A DNA stretch of 51,142 nucleotides from Nannocystaceae bacterium (lineage in GTDB: Bacteria; Myxococcota_A; Polyangia; Nannocystales; Nannocystaceae). Numbering within the stretch: position 1 is the first letter of the stretch; each line of letters opens with the position of its first letter. The stretch lies in contig JAIBBS010000043.1 of assembly GCA_019694555.1 (NCBI GenBank), positions 1 to 51,142 on the forward strand, in the 5' to 3' direction. The notes under the pieces were generated by a model that worked only from the letters and a program-made list of their open reading frames with translations, searched no databases and was not told where the DNA came from. Shown one piece after another: positions 1 to 8,931 of the stretch. Both the position numbers and the translations under genes were made by a program.

Positions 1-132
1 GGCGATCCACGCCTCGTCGACGCCGTCTTCCGCGGGGCCGTCGAGGCTCGCGATCAGCTGCAAGGCAACGCTGGCGCGCTCCGCCGGCGGAAGCCGGAGC
101 GCGTCATCGAGGACGCTCTTCGCGGAGAACAT
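1..132 (-). CDS. Addiction-module antitoxin, N-terminal part (cut by window edge)
   Basis: The first 44 codons are read on the minus strand from an ATG at 132; the rest lies to the left of the window. The visible part has the order seen in short antitoxins of the 'putative addiction module component' family (Unstab_antitox, PF09720): a helix with LDDALRLPPAERASVALQL, then an acidic hinge and DEAWIA. Members are about 70-80 residues long and usually precede a RelE/ParE-type ribonuclease or gyrase-poison toxin, which would be beyond base 1. Downstream context is not visible, so the toxin partner is an inference. The match is by eye only. Confidence 0.7.
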   Translation of the reverse strand, partial: MFSAKSVLDDALRLPPAERASVALQLIASLDGPAEDGVDEAWIA

Positions 133-722
133 GAGCCAATGCTAGCGCATCGGCACTCGACGCGCTGGCCGCGGTCGCGTCCAGCTCTGCTGAGGTGCAG
201 TCGCGACGCCTCCGATGGGCCTCCGCGGCGCGCCTGCGGACAACCCGTCGAGACTCGGCCGACTCTCGCCTCAACCGCGGCGCGGCGGCTACCTCGCAAC
301 CTGGCGACTCGACCCGCCGTCGACGCAACGGCCGGACAGTTCTGGAACTCGAGGTTCTGCGCCGGGTTCCCGGGTTCGGCGAACTCCACCGACAAGCGGT
401 GGGTGTGTTCGCCGGCCGGTGGCGTATCGATGAAGCCGGCGGCAGCGCATGGGATCGCCACACCGAACTCGTTCAGGCCTCCGCCGCCGTCGAAGTGTGA
501 CAGTCCGGGTAAACTGATCCAGTCGAGTTCGGCGGAACTGATCCACGCCCGGTTCGGCAGAACTGATCCACGCCAGTTCGGCAGAACTGATCCACGCCAG
601 TTCGGCAGAACTGATCCACCGAGCCCCGGAGTGAACTGACGCCCGGCACTGCACATCCGGGCGGTGTGCCAGCCGCGACGAACACGCCGTCACGCGCAAG
701 CACCTGCCCCGCGCACCCGCGA
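133..722. other. Gene-poor stretch with repeats and probable decayed coding fragment
   Basis: About 590 bases with no convincing complete gene. It holds the tandem repeat block at 501-620. On the minus strand around 330-470 there is an open frame with strong third-position GC and a short run reading GFIDTPPAGEHTHRLSVEF, which resembles the jelly-roll style C-terminal strand of secreted or tail proteins. It has no start and degenerates into Arg-rich noise, so a decayed fragment is the most I can suggest. Bases 640-722 show nothing recognisable before the stop codon of the beta-helix gene. Confidence 0.4.
501..620. repeat. Five tandem 24-25 bp repeats, IS21-type end candidate
   Basis: The core ctgatcca recurs at 514, 538, 563, 587 and 611, giving periods of 24, 25, 24 and 24. 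Three units also share gttcggcagaac, an imperfect inverted half-pair GTTC-N4-GAAC. Read on the minus strand the units begin tggatcagtt and the array ends in TGTCACA. Multiple such repeats near an end that finishes in CA are typical of IS21-family elements, where they bind the transposase. No istA/istB genes are present, so this would be a solitary remnant end. The family assignment is from memory of the motif style. Confidence 0.5.
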
Positions 723-2339
723 TCACCGTTCAAACGCCCCGAAGTCATACCCCCCGCCCTGCGGCCGCGCGCGGCCGTCGAAGTCCGTCGCCACCTCGAT
801 CGCCGCCGCCGTGTCCACGCACGCCGCATCCGCGGCAGGTCGCCACGGATCCTCCGCGTCCTGTCCGAACGTGATCGACCCCGCCCGCGCGTCGGCGTCG
901 GTGCCACCGATGATCGTCGCCTCGCCGTCGGCGTAGAAGTTGCCCGCGACCACCGGCGATGCGCCGGCTTCGATCTCGACCTCGGCGACGGTCAGCAGAT
1001 CGCACTCCGTGTCGTCGCACGTGCCGGCGCCGTCTTGCAGCAGCAGGTTTCCGCGCACGTCGATGCCCGCCGCCGTCGCGGCCGCGCCGACGCGCAGACC
1101 CTGCCGACCGTTCGCGGCGATGGTGTTCGCCCACAGCCGCGCGACACCCAGCTGCGTGCCAGCGGCGCCGTCGACCGACACGCCGATGTGCGCGTTGCCG
1201 GTGATGACGTTGTTGGCGATGTCCACGTCGCCGATGCTGGCGCCGTCGCCGGCCGAGCCCAGCGAGATGCCACTGCCGGCGCGCGAGCCGGCGACGAGGT
1301 TGGCCTCCACCCGCACCGTGCCGATCGTCGCGCCCGGGTTCGCATCGTAGATCTGGATCACGTTCTCCTGCGCCGACGTCAGCGCGTTGTGCAGCAGCGC
1401 GACCGCGTCCGCGGGCGAGCGCACCGCGACGCAGTGACCGTTGCCGTCGGCGGCGGTCGTGCCCGCGACCGCGCACGCGTTGGCGCCGAACAGCACCTGC
1501 TGCGCTGCGATCGTCACCGCCTCGAAGCCCACGACCCCGCCGAAGCGACACCCCATCACCGTGACCGCGCGCGCATCCGCAGAGCCCAGGTGCAGCTCCT
1601 TGCCCGAGGTGAAGTCGAGGCCCGAGATCGTGATGCCCTGCGCCTCCACGATGAACGGCCGCGACACGTCGATCAGACGCACGGTCTCGCCGGGCGCGCC
1701 GCGGATGACCTTGGGTGCGTCGGCCGTGCCGGAGTGGCCGAGCGCGTCGCGGATCCAGATCTCGCCCTCGTCGTGATCGCCAGCGCTCAGCAGCACCATG
1801 TCGCCGGGCTGCATCACCTCGGTGACCACGTGCAGGATCGTCGCGCACGGCGCGGCCTCGTCGCAGGCCGCAGCATCGTCGCCGCCTTGCGCGACGAAGT
1901 AGACCGCGTGCGGCCCCGCGGTGAAGTGCGCGTCGTCGTTGCTGTCGCCGCCTGCGGTGTGCACCACGACCGCGCCGCCTTGGACCTGCGATCCCGGCTG
2001 CACCACGATCGTCTCGGCACCCGACGCCGCGGGCTCGCCCCACGCGAGCACGCGCGCGACCTCGACGCCGCCGATCGTCACGCTGCCCGGTGCGTCGCCG
2101 AAGCCATGACCGAAGATCGTAATCGGCACGCCGAGATCGTCGGGGCCGCCCACGGTGGCGCCGCGCACGACGTCGACGAACCACACCACCGGCGCGTCCG
2201 CGTCGCCCTCGCCACCGGTGCTCGCGGAATCGCTGCCCTCACCGCCGCCGCTGCCGCTGGGTTCGTTGCCGATCAGCAGCGGTGCCGGCGTGCAGGCGAG
2301 CACGCCGAGCGCGGTGGCGACGAGCGCCGCGCGCGTCAT
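723..2339 (-). CDS. Surface lipoprotein with TIG-like domain and right-handed beta-helix
   Basis: 538 residues from the ATG at 2339, whose TGA/ATG overlaps the stop of the upstream gene by 4 bp. The N-terminus MTRAALVATALGVLAC is a lipoprotein signal with the acceptor Cys near residue 16, followed by a Gly/Ser/Glu/Asp-rich linker. Next comes a TIG/IPT-like segment (GFGDAPGSVTIGGVEV) and a DUF1565/parallel beta-helix region with AAPCATILHVVTEV, repeated 'xGxxItIsGLdF' turns and asparagine ladders such as WANTIAANGRQGLRVG. It is clearly paralogous to the second half of the 4705-7947 ORF. It is the last gene of a sigma-factor operon, so probably the surface cargo of that operon. The precise ligand or substrate is unknown. 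Confidence 0.85.
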   Translation of the reverse strand: MTRAALVATALGVLACTPAPLLIGNEPSGSGGGEGSDSASTGGEGDADAPVVWFVDVVRGATVGGPDDLGVPITIFGHGFGDAPGSVTIGGVEVARVLAWGEPAASGAETIVVQPGSQVQGGAVVVHTAGGDSNDDAHFTAGPHAVYFVAQGGDDAAACDEAAPCATILHVVTEVMQPGDMVLLSAGDHDEGEIWIRDALGHSGTADAPKVIRGAPGETVRLIDVSRPFIVEAQGITISGLDFTSGKELHLGSADARAVTVMGCRFGGVVGFEAVTIAAQQVLFGANACAVAGTTAADGNGHCVAVRSPADAVALLHNALTSAQENVIQIYDANPGATIGTVRVEANLVAGSRAGSGISLGSAGDGASIGDVDIANNVITGNAHIGVSVDGAAGTQLGVARLWANTIAANGRQGLRVGAAATAAGIDVRGNLLLQDGAGTCDDTECDLLTVAEVEIEAGASPVVAGNFYADGEATIIGGTDADARAGSITFGQDAEDPWRPAADAACVDTAAAIEVATDFDGRARPQGGGYDFGAFER

Positions 2340-3085
2340 CGCAGCTTGCAGACCTCGCGCACGCGACTCGACAGCGGCGAGCGCGGTTGCTGCTCGAGCC
2401 ACGTCTGCGCACGCGTGGTCGCGTCCGCCCGGCCCGCGCGGCAGTCGAGGATCACCGCGATCGCGCGCCGCTCGGGGCCGAGGATGCCGTCGGGGAATTC
2501 GCGTGCGTGTTGCTTGATCCACCGGCGTGCGGTCGCGTCGTCGCCCGAGCCCAGTGCGTCCCACGCCTTGGCCACCAGCTCGCGCTCGCGCACCAGCGCG
2601 TCGATGGGCGTGGGCTTGGACTTCGGGGTCGGCTTGCTCGACCTGCGCGCGGGCGACTCGGGCTCGGGCTCGCGCTCGAGCTCGGACGGCGGCGGCTCGG
2701 CCGGCACCGGCGCGACCACGGGTGCGCGCGGACGCGGCGGCTCGCTCGGCACGGCCTGTCCGCCGGCGGGCTCGCGGGTGTCCTGATCGATCGCCTCGTC
2801 GCGATCGCGATCCTGCGCGTCCACGCCGGCGAGCAAGCGCGGCAGCGCTGCGATCGCCCACACCAACAACGCCGCGGCCGCGAGCGCCACGCCCACGCGC
2901 AGCGGCCAATTCGCCGCGGGCACCACCGTCGCCGGCGCGGCCGACAGCCGCTGCCACATACGTGCCGCCGCATCGTCGCTGGGTCCCGACGCGCGCGCGT
3001 AGCCGGCCACCAACGCCGCGACGTCGCCACGCAGCGCCGCGGGTTCGCCGACCCCCGTGCCAGGCTCGTCCGCGCCCGGCGTCAT
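2336..3085 (-). CDS. Single-TM protein linked to ECF sigma, anti-sigma-like
   Basis: 249 residues. The N-terminal roughly 65 residues are cytoplasmic in character and contain an acidic helix. One transmembrane segment follows around residues 65-85 (VGVALAAAALLVWAIAAL). After it comes a Pro/Glu/Lys-rich spacer and a helical C-terminal domain of TPR type (LGSGDDATARRWIKQHAREF, then a DCRAGRADATTRAQ helix pair). The ATG at 3085 overlaps the sigma stop codon, and the stop overlaps the next gene. Position and topology suggest a regulator of the sigma factor. No zinc-binding anti-sigma HxxxCxxC motif is visible, so the anti-sigma role is inferred. A protein of like architecture sits at the same place in the second sigma operon (20286-21287). 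Confidence 0.75.
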   Translation of the reverse strand: MTPGADEPGTGVGEPAALRGDVAALVAGYARASGPSDDAAARMWQRLSAAPATVVPAANWPLRVGVALAAAALLVWAIAALPRLLAGVDAQDRDRDEAIDQDTREPAGGQAVPSEPPRPRAPVVAPVPAEPPPSELEREPEPESPARRSSKPTPKSKPTPIDALVRERELVAKAWDALGSGDDATARRWIKQHAREFPDGILGPERRAIAVILDCRAGRADATTRAQTWLEQQPRSPLSSRVREVCKLR

Positions 3086-3636
3086 GCGGAGCCTCCGGTC
3101 TTGCGCGCGTCGACGAACTGCTCGAGTCGTCGCCGCGCCAGTCGCAGCCGCGAGTACGCGACGTTGAGGTTCACGTCGAGCAGGCCCGCGGCCTCGGGCC
3201 CCGACAGCCCTTCGATGTCGCACAGCTCGAACACCGCGCGCTGATCCGGATCGAGCCCCGCGAGGAAGGCCTCGAGGAGCTCGACCGCCTCACCGCGCAG
3301 CGCCGACTCCTCCGGGCTCGGCGCGCCACCGGGCACCGGCGCGAGCGAGGCCCGCCGCGTCGCGCGTTGCTGCCGTCGTCGCGCGTTGCTGGCGACGTTG
3401 CGCGCGACCCCGAACAACCACGTCGTCGGCGCGACCCGGGCGTCGCGCCGCGCGAGGGTGTCGCGCGCGATGAGGAACACGTCGTGGACCAGGTCTTCCA
3501 AGGCCTCCTCGGGGGTGCCGAAGCGTCGCAGGGTGCGCCACACGAACGCGACGTGACGGCGATACAGCTCCTCGAGCGACTCGGTCGGTGCGCTCGATTC
3601 CACCATTGAGTGTACACCGGGGGCCCGAGCCGTCAT
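3082..3636 (-). CDS. ECF-type RNA polymerase sigma factor
   Basis: 184 residues. Region 2 is seen in SLEELYRRHVAFVWRTLRRFG and LEDLVHDVFLIARD with the TWLFGVARN helix. Region 4 is seen in LDPDQRAVFELCDIEGLSG followed by EAAGLLDVNLNVAYSRLRLA, a standard helix-turn-helix. I chose the ATG at 3636 because it overlaps the stop of the upstream gene as ATGA, like the other junctions of this operon. A second in-frame ATG at 3606 is possible. The gene stops within the start of the TM protein at 3085. It should direct polymerase to a small envelope regulon; no matching promoter motif was recognised around this operon. Confidence 0.92.
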   Translation of the reverse strand: MTARAPGVHSMVESSAPTESLEELYRRHVAFVWRTLRRFGTPEEALEDLVHDVFLIARDTLARRDARVAPTTWLFGVARNVASNARRRQQRATRRASLAPVPGGAPSPEESALRGEAVELLEAFLAGLDPDQRAVFELCDIEGLSGPEAAGLLDVNLNVAYSRLRLARRRLEQFVDARKTGGSA

Positions 3637-4571
3637 GGCCACCGCACGATCACGCCCAGGCTCCCGCGCGCGCTCGCCACGGGCACGCGGAACGCGATCC
3701 CCGAGGGATCGGTGGCGAACGCCGGTCGCACCCACGGCACCAGCGCCTCGACCTCGACACCCAGCCCCAGCCGCGGCACCACCCACACCACCGCGCCCGC
3801 GCCCACGCTCGCGTGGCCCCACGGCGCCGCACGTCGGCGGGGCTGCAGCGCGCCGGTGCCCTGCGCGACGATCTGGCCGCCGTGCGCACCGACGCACAGC
3901 GGCACCGCGACGCGGCGACGCGCGACCGCGAACACGCAACCGCGCGGCCCCAGCGTCCACGCGCTCGCGCGGGCGCCCACGGCAGGATTGCTCTGCGAAT
4001 CCAACCCGCGCGGCAACCACGCCTGCGCATCGAGCAGCAGCGCCACGCGCCCCAGCACGACGCCGCCGCCCAGCCGCAACACCGCAGCCGCACGCGGCAT
4101 GACGGCGAAGCCGACCCCGGCCGATGCCCCGATCAGGCCCTGCACGCGGCGCTTGGCCGGCGCGGGCGTCGATGCCGGCGCGATCGTGAGCTCGGCCGGC
4201 GCAGGCTCGACCGGCGCAGGCGGATCGATGGACTCGACCGGCTCGGGGACCGGCACCGGCGCGCCACCGAAGCGGGGATCGATCGCCATCGCGATCAGCA
4301 GCAGCGCCGCGTCGGTGACGGCATCACACGACGTCGCGGCGAAGCTCCGCTCGCTGGGCCCGCGACCGTCGTCGAGGTAGATCCGCGCCTCCCAGTGCGG
4401 TCCGCGTTGCAGCACGTCGACGCTGATCCGCGTGCGCCCGATCGCCGCCACCGCCTCGGGCGAGAGCATCGCGCCCAACCGCTCGCTGACCTCGTGCGCA
4501 TCGGGGCAGCCCGGCGCAGCCCGCCAGTCGAGGTCGGACGACGCGAGCGCGAGCAGCCACGGGGCGAGCAT
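3633..4571 (-). CDS. Secreted beta-barrel-like protein of the sigma operon
   Basis: 312 residues from the ATG at 4571 (MLAPWLLALASS, a short signal peptide). An N-terminal domain with CPDAHEVSERLGAML and a single disulfide-capable partner (SCDAV) is followed by a Pro-rich linker with PVPVPEPVES. The C-terminal half alternates hydrophobic and polar residues with many Gly and ends in VRWP, like outer-membrane beta strands. It is the first gene of the operon, and the sigma gene overlaps its stop. The equivalent gene in the second sigma operon (18537-19655) has the same plan. The family function is unknown. On the minus strand a TATGCT hexamer about 18 nt before the start could be the -10 of the operon. 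Confidence 0.75.
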   Translation of the reverse strand: MLAPWLLALASSDLDWRAAPGCPDAHEVSERLGAMLSPEAVAAIGRTRISVDVLQRGPHWEARIYLDDGRGPSERSFAATSCDAVTDAALLLIAMAIDPRFGGAPVPVPEPVESIDPPAPVEPAPAELTIAPASTPAPAKRRVQGLIGASAGVGFAVMPRAAAVLRLGGGVVLGRVALLLDAQAWLPRGLDSQSNPAVGARASAWTLGPRGCVFAVARRRVAVPLCVGAHGGQIVAQGTGALQPRRRAAPWGHASVGAGAVVWVVPRLGLGVEVEALVPWVRPAFATDPSGIAFRVPVASARGSLGVIVRWP

Positions 4572-4704
4572 CGGCAATCGACGTCGGCCAGCATACCAGC
4601 GCGGCGTCGAGCCTGGCGCGAGCGAGCGCGGTGCGGGTCGATGCGCGGAAAAAACTTCGAACGTGGTCGTGACGGACGCGACCTGCCGCGAACACCCACC
4701 GCCG

Positions 4705-7700
4705 ATGCTGCCCCGCCCTCGTCTCGCACTGCCCACGTCGGCGCTCGCATGGACCGTCTTCGCGTTGGCTCCCGACGCACGCGCCGACTGTCCCGACGCT
4801 GCGTACTACGTCGCGCCCGACGGTGACGACGCGAACCCCGGCACGCAGGACGCACCGTGGGCGACGATCAACTACGCGATCACGGCCACGGGCGCCGGCG
4901 ACTGCGTTCTGGTCCGCGGCGGCGACTACGAAGAAGGCGGCGAGATCTGGGTACGCGAGGGCCAAGGCGGCAGCGCCGAGGCGCGCTGGTCGCTGGAGGC
5001 CTATCCCGGCGAGACGCCCGTGCTGCACACGCGGCTGATCCTGCAAGGCGATCACATCCGCGCGCGCGGCCTGACCATGGCCTCGGGCGCGTCGATCATC
5101 TCGTGGTACCCGGCCACCGACCTCGAGATCCTCGAGAACCACTTCGACGGCGCGTACACCTACGCCGCGATCCAGATCGCGGGCTCCGACATCCTGGTCG
5201 AGGGCAACGTCATCGCGCTGAGCAACCAGGGCAACACCCAGGATCACGGCATCTACGTGTTGCACGGCAGCGGCAAGGTCGTCCGCAACAACACGATCTC
5301 GAACACGCCGGGCTACGGCATCCACATCTACGACGAGGACAAGTACGACTGGCCCGGCGACATCAGCGACGTGCTCATCGAGGGCAACGTCATCCGCGAC
5401 AACCTCCAGCGCGCCGCCGTCATCGTCGCGACCTCGGGCGTGACGGTGCAAGGTGTCACCATCCGGCGCAACCTCGTGCACGGCTGCGCCGGCGGCGTGG
5501 TGCTGCGTTCGGGCGCGGTCTCGGGCGTCGACATCCTGCACAACACGATGCTCGACGTCGGCTTCGGCCTCTCGCTCGAAGAGGGCCCGGGGCCCAGCGA
5601 CGTCGCGGTGCACAACAACGTGTTCTGGAACCTCGCCGGCGACGGTGTGACGGTCGGCGCGGGCGCGCCCACGGTCGAGAGCAACACCTGGGGCCCGGGT
5701 CAGCCGAGCACGCCCGACACCGCGCCGAGCTTCGCCGACCCGCTGCTCGACATGGACGACCGGCTCACCGAGGGCAGCCCTGCGATCGATGCCGGCATCG
5801 ATCTCGGCGAGGCGTTCGAGGGCGCGGCGCCGGATCACGGCGCGTGCGAGTTCGGCGTCGATGCGTGCCCCGGCGTCGACGGCCCCGTCGGTGGCGACGG
5901 CGGCAGCTCGGGCGGCAGCGACGGCGACGGCAGCGGTGACAGTGGCACCGCGAGCGACGGCGGGGGCAGCAGTGGCGGCGACGGCAGCAGCGACACCGAC
6001 GCGCCGGGCAGCTCGGGCGACGCCGCGACGGCCAGCGTGGGCGACGGCGCGAGCGCGGGCGAGGCCAGCAGCGGCGGTGCGGCGGCAGACGAAGCGAACG
6101 ACGCCGGCTGCGGCTGCCAACAGCAACGCCGCGCGAGCGCGCCGTGGTGGCTCGCGATCGTGGTCGTGGCCGCACGACGTCGACGCGCGTCGCGACGACT
6201 CGCCGTGCTCGGTGTCGCGGGGCTCAGCGCATGCTCGGTCGACGCCGACGGCAACGCGACCACGTGGTCCGGCGACGAGCACGGCGGTACCGCGACCGCG
6301 ACCACGGGCAGCAGCGACGGCGGCGGTGCCGTCGACGGCAGCGACGCCGACACCGGCGGCGACGGCAGCGACACGGGCAGCAGCGATGGCGGCAGCAGCG
6401 ACGGTGGCGGCGACACCGACGGTGGCGGCGTGGCCCCGGGCGCGCCGGCGATCCTCTTCGTCGACGTCGACGCCGGGCCCAACGTCGGTGGCCCCGGCGA
6501 TCTCGGCGCCCCGATCGCGCTGTTCGGCAAGGGCTTCGGCAGCGAACGCGGCGACGCGACCGTCACGATCGGCGGTGTCGAGGTCGCGTCGTACATGGTC
6601 TGGGGCTCGGGCAACGCCAACAACGCGACGCTCGACAAGATCGTGATCCAGCCCGGCGCCGCGGTGACCGGCGGCGCCATCGTCGTACACACCGCCGCCG
6701 GTGACAGCAACGACGATCACGCCTTCACCGTCCACGACGGCGCGGTCTACTACGTCGCGGCCGACGGCAGCGACGGCGGTGACTGCAGCGAGGCCGCCCC
6801 CTGCGCGACGATCCTGTACGCCGTGACCGCGCGCATGACCGCCGGCGACACGGTGTTGGTGCGCGGTGGCGATCACCCCGAGTCGGAGATCTGGATCCGC
6901 GGCGACATGGGCCACTCCGGCGCGGCCGGTGCCAACAAGGTGATCCGCAGCTACCCCGGCGAGGAGGTCCGACTCACCAACGGCGATCGACCGTTCATCG
7001 TCGACGCCGACTACATCACGATCTCGGGGTTCCACTTCGAGGCCGGCAAGTCCATCGGCCTGGGCAACGAGTCGTCGGTGGGCAACCGTGCCTTCGACAA
7101 CAGCTTCGCCGGCGAGGTCGCGTGGGACGCGATCGGCACCCACGGGGACGACGTCGTGGTCGCCGGCAACTGGTGCGATCTGACCGGTGGCAGCGTCGGC
7201 ACGCAGTCGCACTGCTACTACGTCTCGCACGGCACCGGCATCGCGCTGTTGCACAACTACGCCGCCGGTGCACCGGGCTACGGCATCCACGTCTACGACC
7301 AGAAGCGCGCCGACCCGGACATCCAGCGCGTCATCGCGGACGTGTGGATCGAGGGCAACCTCCTGACCGGATCCCCCGAGCGCTCGGGCATGATCATCGC
7401 GATCGACGACGAGGGCGGCTACGGCAACCGCATCGAAGACGTGACCATCCGCAACAACGTCTTCTTCGGCAACAACCACGCCGGCATGGTGATCGGTGGC
7501 AGTGCGCCGGTCGAGGGCGTGACCATCCATCACAACACCTTCTGGCGCAACGGTCGCGAGGGCTTCTATGTCGGCGGCGACGCGGTCGCCGGCGTCGACG
7601 TGCGCAACAACCTGTTCTTCCAGGACGCCAACGACGTGTGTCTCGCGAACTGTTCGTGGTTCGAGCTCGCGCACTGGTGGGTCGAGCACGGCACCGACGT

Positions 7701-7947
7701 GGTCGTCGAGGGCAACTTCTACGACGGCATGGCGCCGACGATGCTCGGCCTGCAGGACCCCGGCGTGGTCGCGGGCACCGCGGAGCTCGTCGACCCCACC
7801 GCGCTCGATTTCACGCTCGCGGTGGGCAGCGCGGCGATCGACGCGGCCGCGGCGCTACAGGCCGTCGCACGCGATCGCTTCGGTGTGGCGCGGCCGCAAG
7901 GTGGCGCCGCGGACTTCGGCGCGCACGAGGCCGCCGGCGGCAGCTGA
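4705..7947 (+). CDS. Double beta-helix surface protein, apparent in-frame fusion of two genes
   Basis: 1080 residues from the ATG at 4705. It starts with a signal peptide ending near DARA-DC. Residues about 30-430 form a parallel beta-helix protein (DUF1565-like, DANPGTQDAPWATI). A Gly/Ser/Asp-rich linker then leads to GCGCQQQ at 468-474, a short hydrophobic run WWLAIVVVAA and RRRR at 491-494. This is the layout of a MYXO-CTERM-type sorting tail, which should end the protein. Instead the frame runs on without a stop into LAVLGVAGLSAC (Cys 510), a lipoprotein signal, then another Ser/Gly/Asp linker, a TIG-like domain and a second beta-helix related to the 723-2339 protein. GTG codons at 6160 and 6166 could start a separate second gene. 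Whether one or two proteins are made is open. Confidence 0.8.
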   Translation: MLPRPRLALPTSALAWTVFALAPDARADCPDAAYYVAPDGDDANPGTQDAPWATINYAITATGAGDCVLVRGGDYEEGGEIWVREGQGGSAEARWSLEAYPGETPVLHTRLILQGDHIRARGLTMASGASIISWYPATDLEILENHFDGAYTYAAIQIAGSDILVEGNVIALSNQGNTQDHGIYVLHGSGKVVRNNTISNTPGYGIHIYDEDKYDWPGDISDVLIEGNVIRDNLQRAAVIVATSGVTVQGVTIRRNLVHGCAGGVVLRSGAVSGVDILHNTMLDVGFGLSLEEGPGPSDVAVHNNVFWNLAGDGVTVGAGAPTVESNTWGPGQPSTPDTAPSFADPLLDMDDRLTEGSPAIDAGIDLGEAFEGAAPDHGACEFGVDACPGVDGPVGGDGGSSGGSDGDGSGDSGTASDGGGSSGGDGSSDTDAPGSSGDAATASVGDGASAGEASSGGAAADEANDAGCGCQQQRRASAPWWLAIVVVAARRRRASRRLAVLGVAGLSACSVDADGNATTWSGDEHGGTATATTGSSDGGGAVDGSDADTGGDGSDTGSSDGGSSDGGGDTDGGGVAPGAPAILFVDVDAGPNVGGPGDLGAPIALFGKGFGSERGDATVTIGGVEVASYMVWGSGNANNATLDKIVIQPGAAVTGGAIVVHTAAGDSNDDHAFTVHDGAVYYVAADGSDGGDCSEAAPCATILYAVTARMTAGDTVLVRGGDHPESEIWIRGDMGHSGAAGANKVIRSYPGEEVRLTNGDRPFIVDADYITISGFHFEAGKSIGLGNESSVGNRAFDNSFAGEVAWDAIGTHGDDVVVAGNWCDLTGGSVGTQSHCYYVSHGTGIALLHNYAAGAPGYGIHVYDQKRADPDIQRVIADVWIEGNLLTGSPERSGMIIAIDDEGGYGNRIEDVTIRNNVFFGNNHAGMVIGGSAPVEGVTIHHNTFWRNGREGFYVGGDAVAGVDVRNNLFFQDANDVCLANCSWFELAHWWVEHGTDVVVEGNFYDGMAPTMLGLQDPGVVAGTAELVDPTALDFTLAVGSAAIDAAAALQAVARDRFGVARPQGGAADFGAHEAAGGS

Positions 7948-7998
7948 GGCCTGGCGCGGCCGCGCCGCGGCCTGAGACCGGCATCATCGATCGCAAGC

Positions 7999-8035
7999 GC
8001 GCGGGCCGGGCTCGTTGATCGCGACCGGCCCGCGC
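7999..8035 (+). terminator. GC-rich hairpin after the beta-helix gene
   Basis: An 11-bp perfect stem (gcgcgggccgg with ccggcccgcgc) around a 15-nt loop, 52 bases after the stop at 7947. There is no T-tract. It lies just upstream of the -10-like element of the next gene. Confidence 0.45.
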
Positions 8036-8038
8036 TGC

Positions 8039-8044
8039 TACGTT
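8039..8044 (+). promoter_or_regulatory. -10-like hexamer TACGTT, 8 nt before start codon
   Basis: TACGTT at 8039-8044 is followed by exactly 8 nt and the ATG at 8053, which would give a leaderless or near-leaderless transcript. The same spacing occurs at 17590 (TACGCT, then GTG). Confidence 0.45.
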
Positions 8045-8052
8045 GATGAGCG

Positions 8053-8931
8053 ATGGGCTCACGATGGCGCGTGCGCGTGCTGGTGCTGCTCGTCGCCGTC
8101 GCGCACACCGCCTGCGGCCGACGCGAGTTCCTGTGCGGCAGCGATGGCGACTGCGCGGGCGCGGGCGCGGGCGCCACGTGCCAGGCCGACGGCTGGTGCA
8201 GCGTCGCGGACGTCGGCTGCGCGTCGGGCCAGCGCTACACCGACTACAGCGGCGGCGGTCTCGCGGGCACGTGCGTCGCCGGCGGCAGCAGCAGCTCGGG
8301 CGAGCTCGGCACCTCGAGCGCGACCTCCGAGGGCAGCGCGACCGCCTCGACCACGCTGTCGTCGTCCACGACCACGGACGGTGAGTCGAGCTCCAGCGGC
8401 ACCACCGACGCCAGCGTGAGCACCACGATCACGAGCACGACCGACACCCAGCCGGTCTGCGGCAACGGCGTGATCGAGGGCGACGAAGCCTGCGACGCCG
8501 CCAGCAACTGCAACCCGAACTGCACGCTGTTCGCCTGCGGCGACGGCTATTTCCAGCCCGAGCTCGAGGAGTGCGAGCCGGGCACGCCCTCGGTGAACTC
8601 GTGCGCAGCCTTCGGCCTCGAGGGCGCGGAGGCCATGTGCGGCGACGGCTGCGTGCAGGACGTGTCGAGCTGCGGTCCGTGCACCGACGGCTGCGGCGCG
8701 ATGTCGGCGTGCGCGAGCACGGAGCAGTGCGCCCCTCCCGAGGAATGCGTCTTCCGCGACGACGGCCACGTCCGCGGCACCTGCCTGCTGCCGTGCGACG
8801 ATCCTTCGTGCGAGGGCGCGATCTGCTTGCCCAACCACGAACGCTGCGCGCCACCGTGCGACACCAGCAAGCAGTGCCTCGGAGGTCGCAGCTGCCAGGC
8901 CGTCGACGGCGAGATGGTCTGCGTCTGGTGA
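8053..8931 (+). CDS. Cysteine-rich lipoprotein with 'CGNGVIEGDEACD' (DUF4215-like) motif
   Basis: 292 residues. A basic, hydrophobic N-terminus ends at AHTAC, giving a lipobox Cys near residue 21. A Cys-containing segment (CGSDGDC, CASGQRY) is followed by a long Ser/Thr linker and then CGNGVIEGDEACDAASNCN. This motif recurs in myxobacterial surface proteins (DUF4215 or 'myxococcus cysteine-rich repeat' style). The remainder has about 20 Cys in CGDGC, CGPC and CDDPSC clusters, presumably disulfide-bonded outside the cell. It stands alone between a hairpin and a 276-bp gap. The specific role is unknown. Confidence 0.85.
   Translation: MGSRWRVRVLVLLVAVAHTACGRREFLCGSDGDCAGAGAGATCQADGWCSVADVGCASGQRYTDYSGGGLAGTCVAGGSSSSGELGTSSATSEGSATASTTLSSSTTTDGESSSSGTTDASVSTTITSTTDTQPVCGNGVIEGDEACDAASNCNPNCTLFACGDGYFQPELEECEPGTPSVNSCAAFGLEGAEAMCGDGCVQDVSSCGPCTDGCGAMSACASTEQCAPPEECVFRDDGHVRGTCLLPCDDPSCEGAICLPNHERCAPPCDTSKQCLGGRSCQAVDGEMVCVW

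Noticed and set aside
551..620. GTTC-N4-GAAC as an SOS/LexA box
   Set aside because: The known Gram-positive/myxobacterial-type box is GAAC-N4-GTTC; here the half-sites point the other way and occur in a tandem array with a longer shared unit.
4324..7689. A very long open frame on the minus strand opposite the double beta-helix gene
   Set aside because: It lacks domains and has the repetitive Val/Ala/Asp/Arg composition of antisense to GC-rich coding DNA; the plus-strand frame has clear beta-helix and lipoprotein features.
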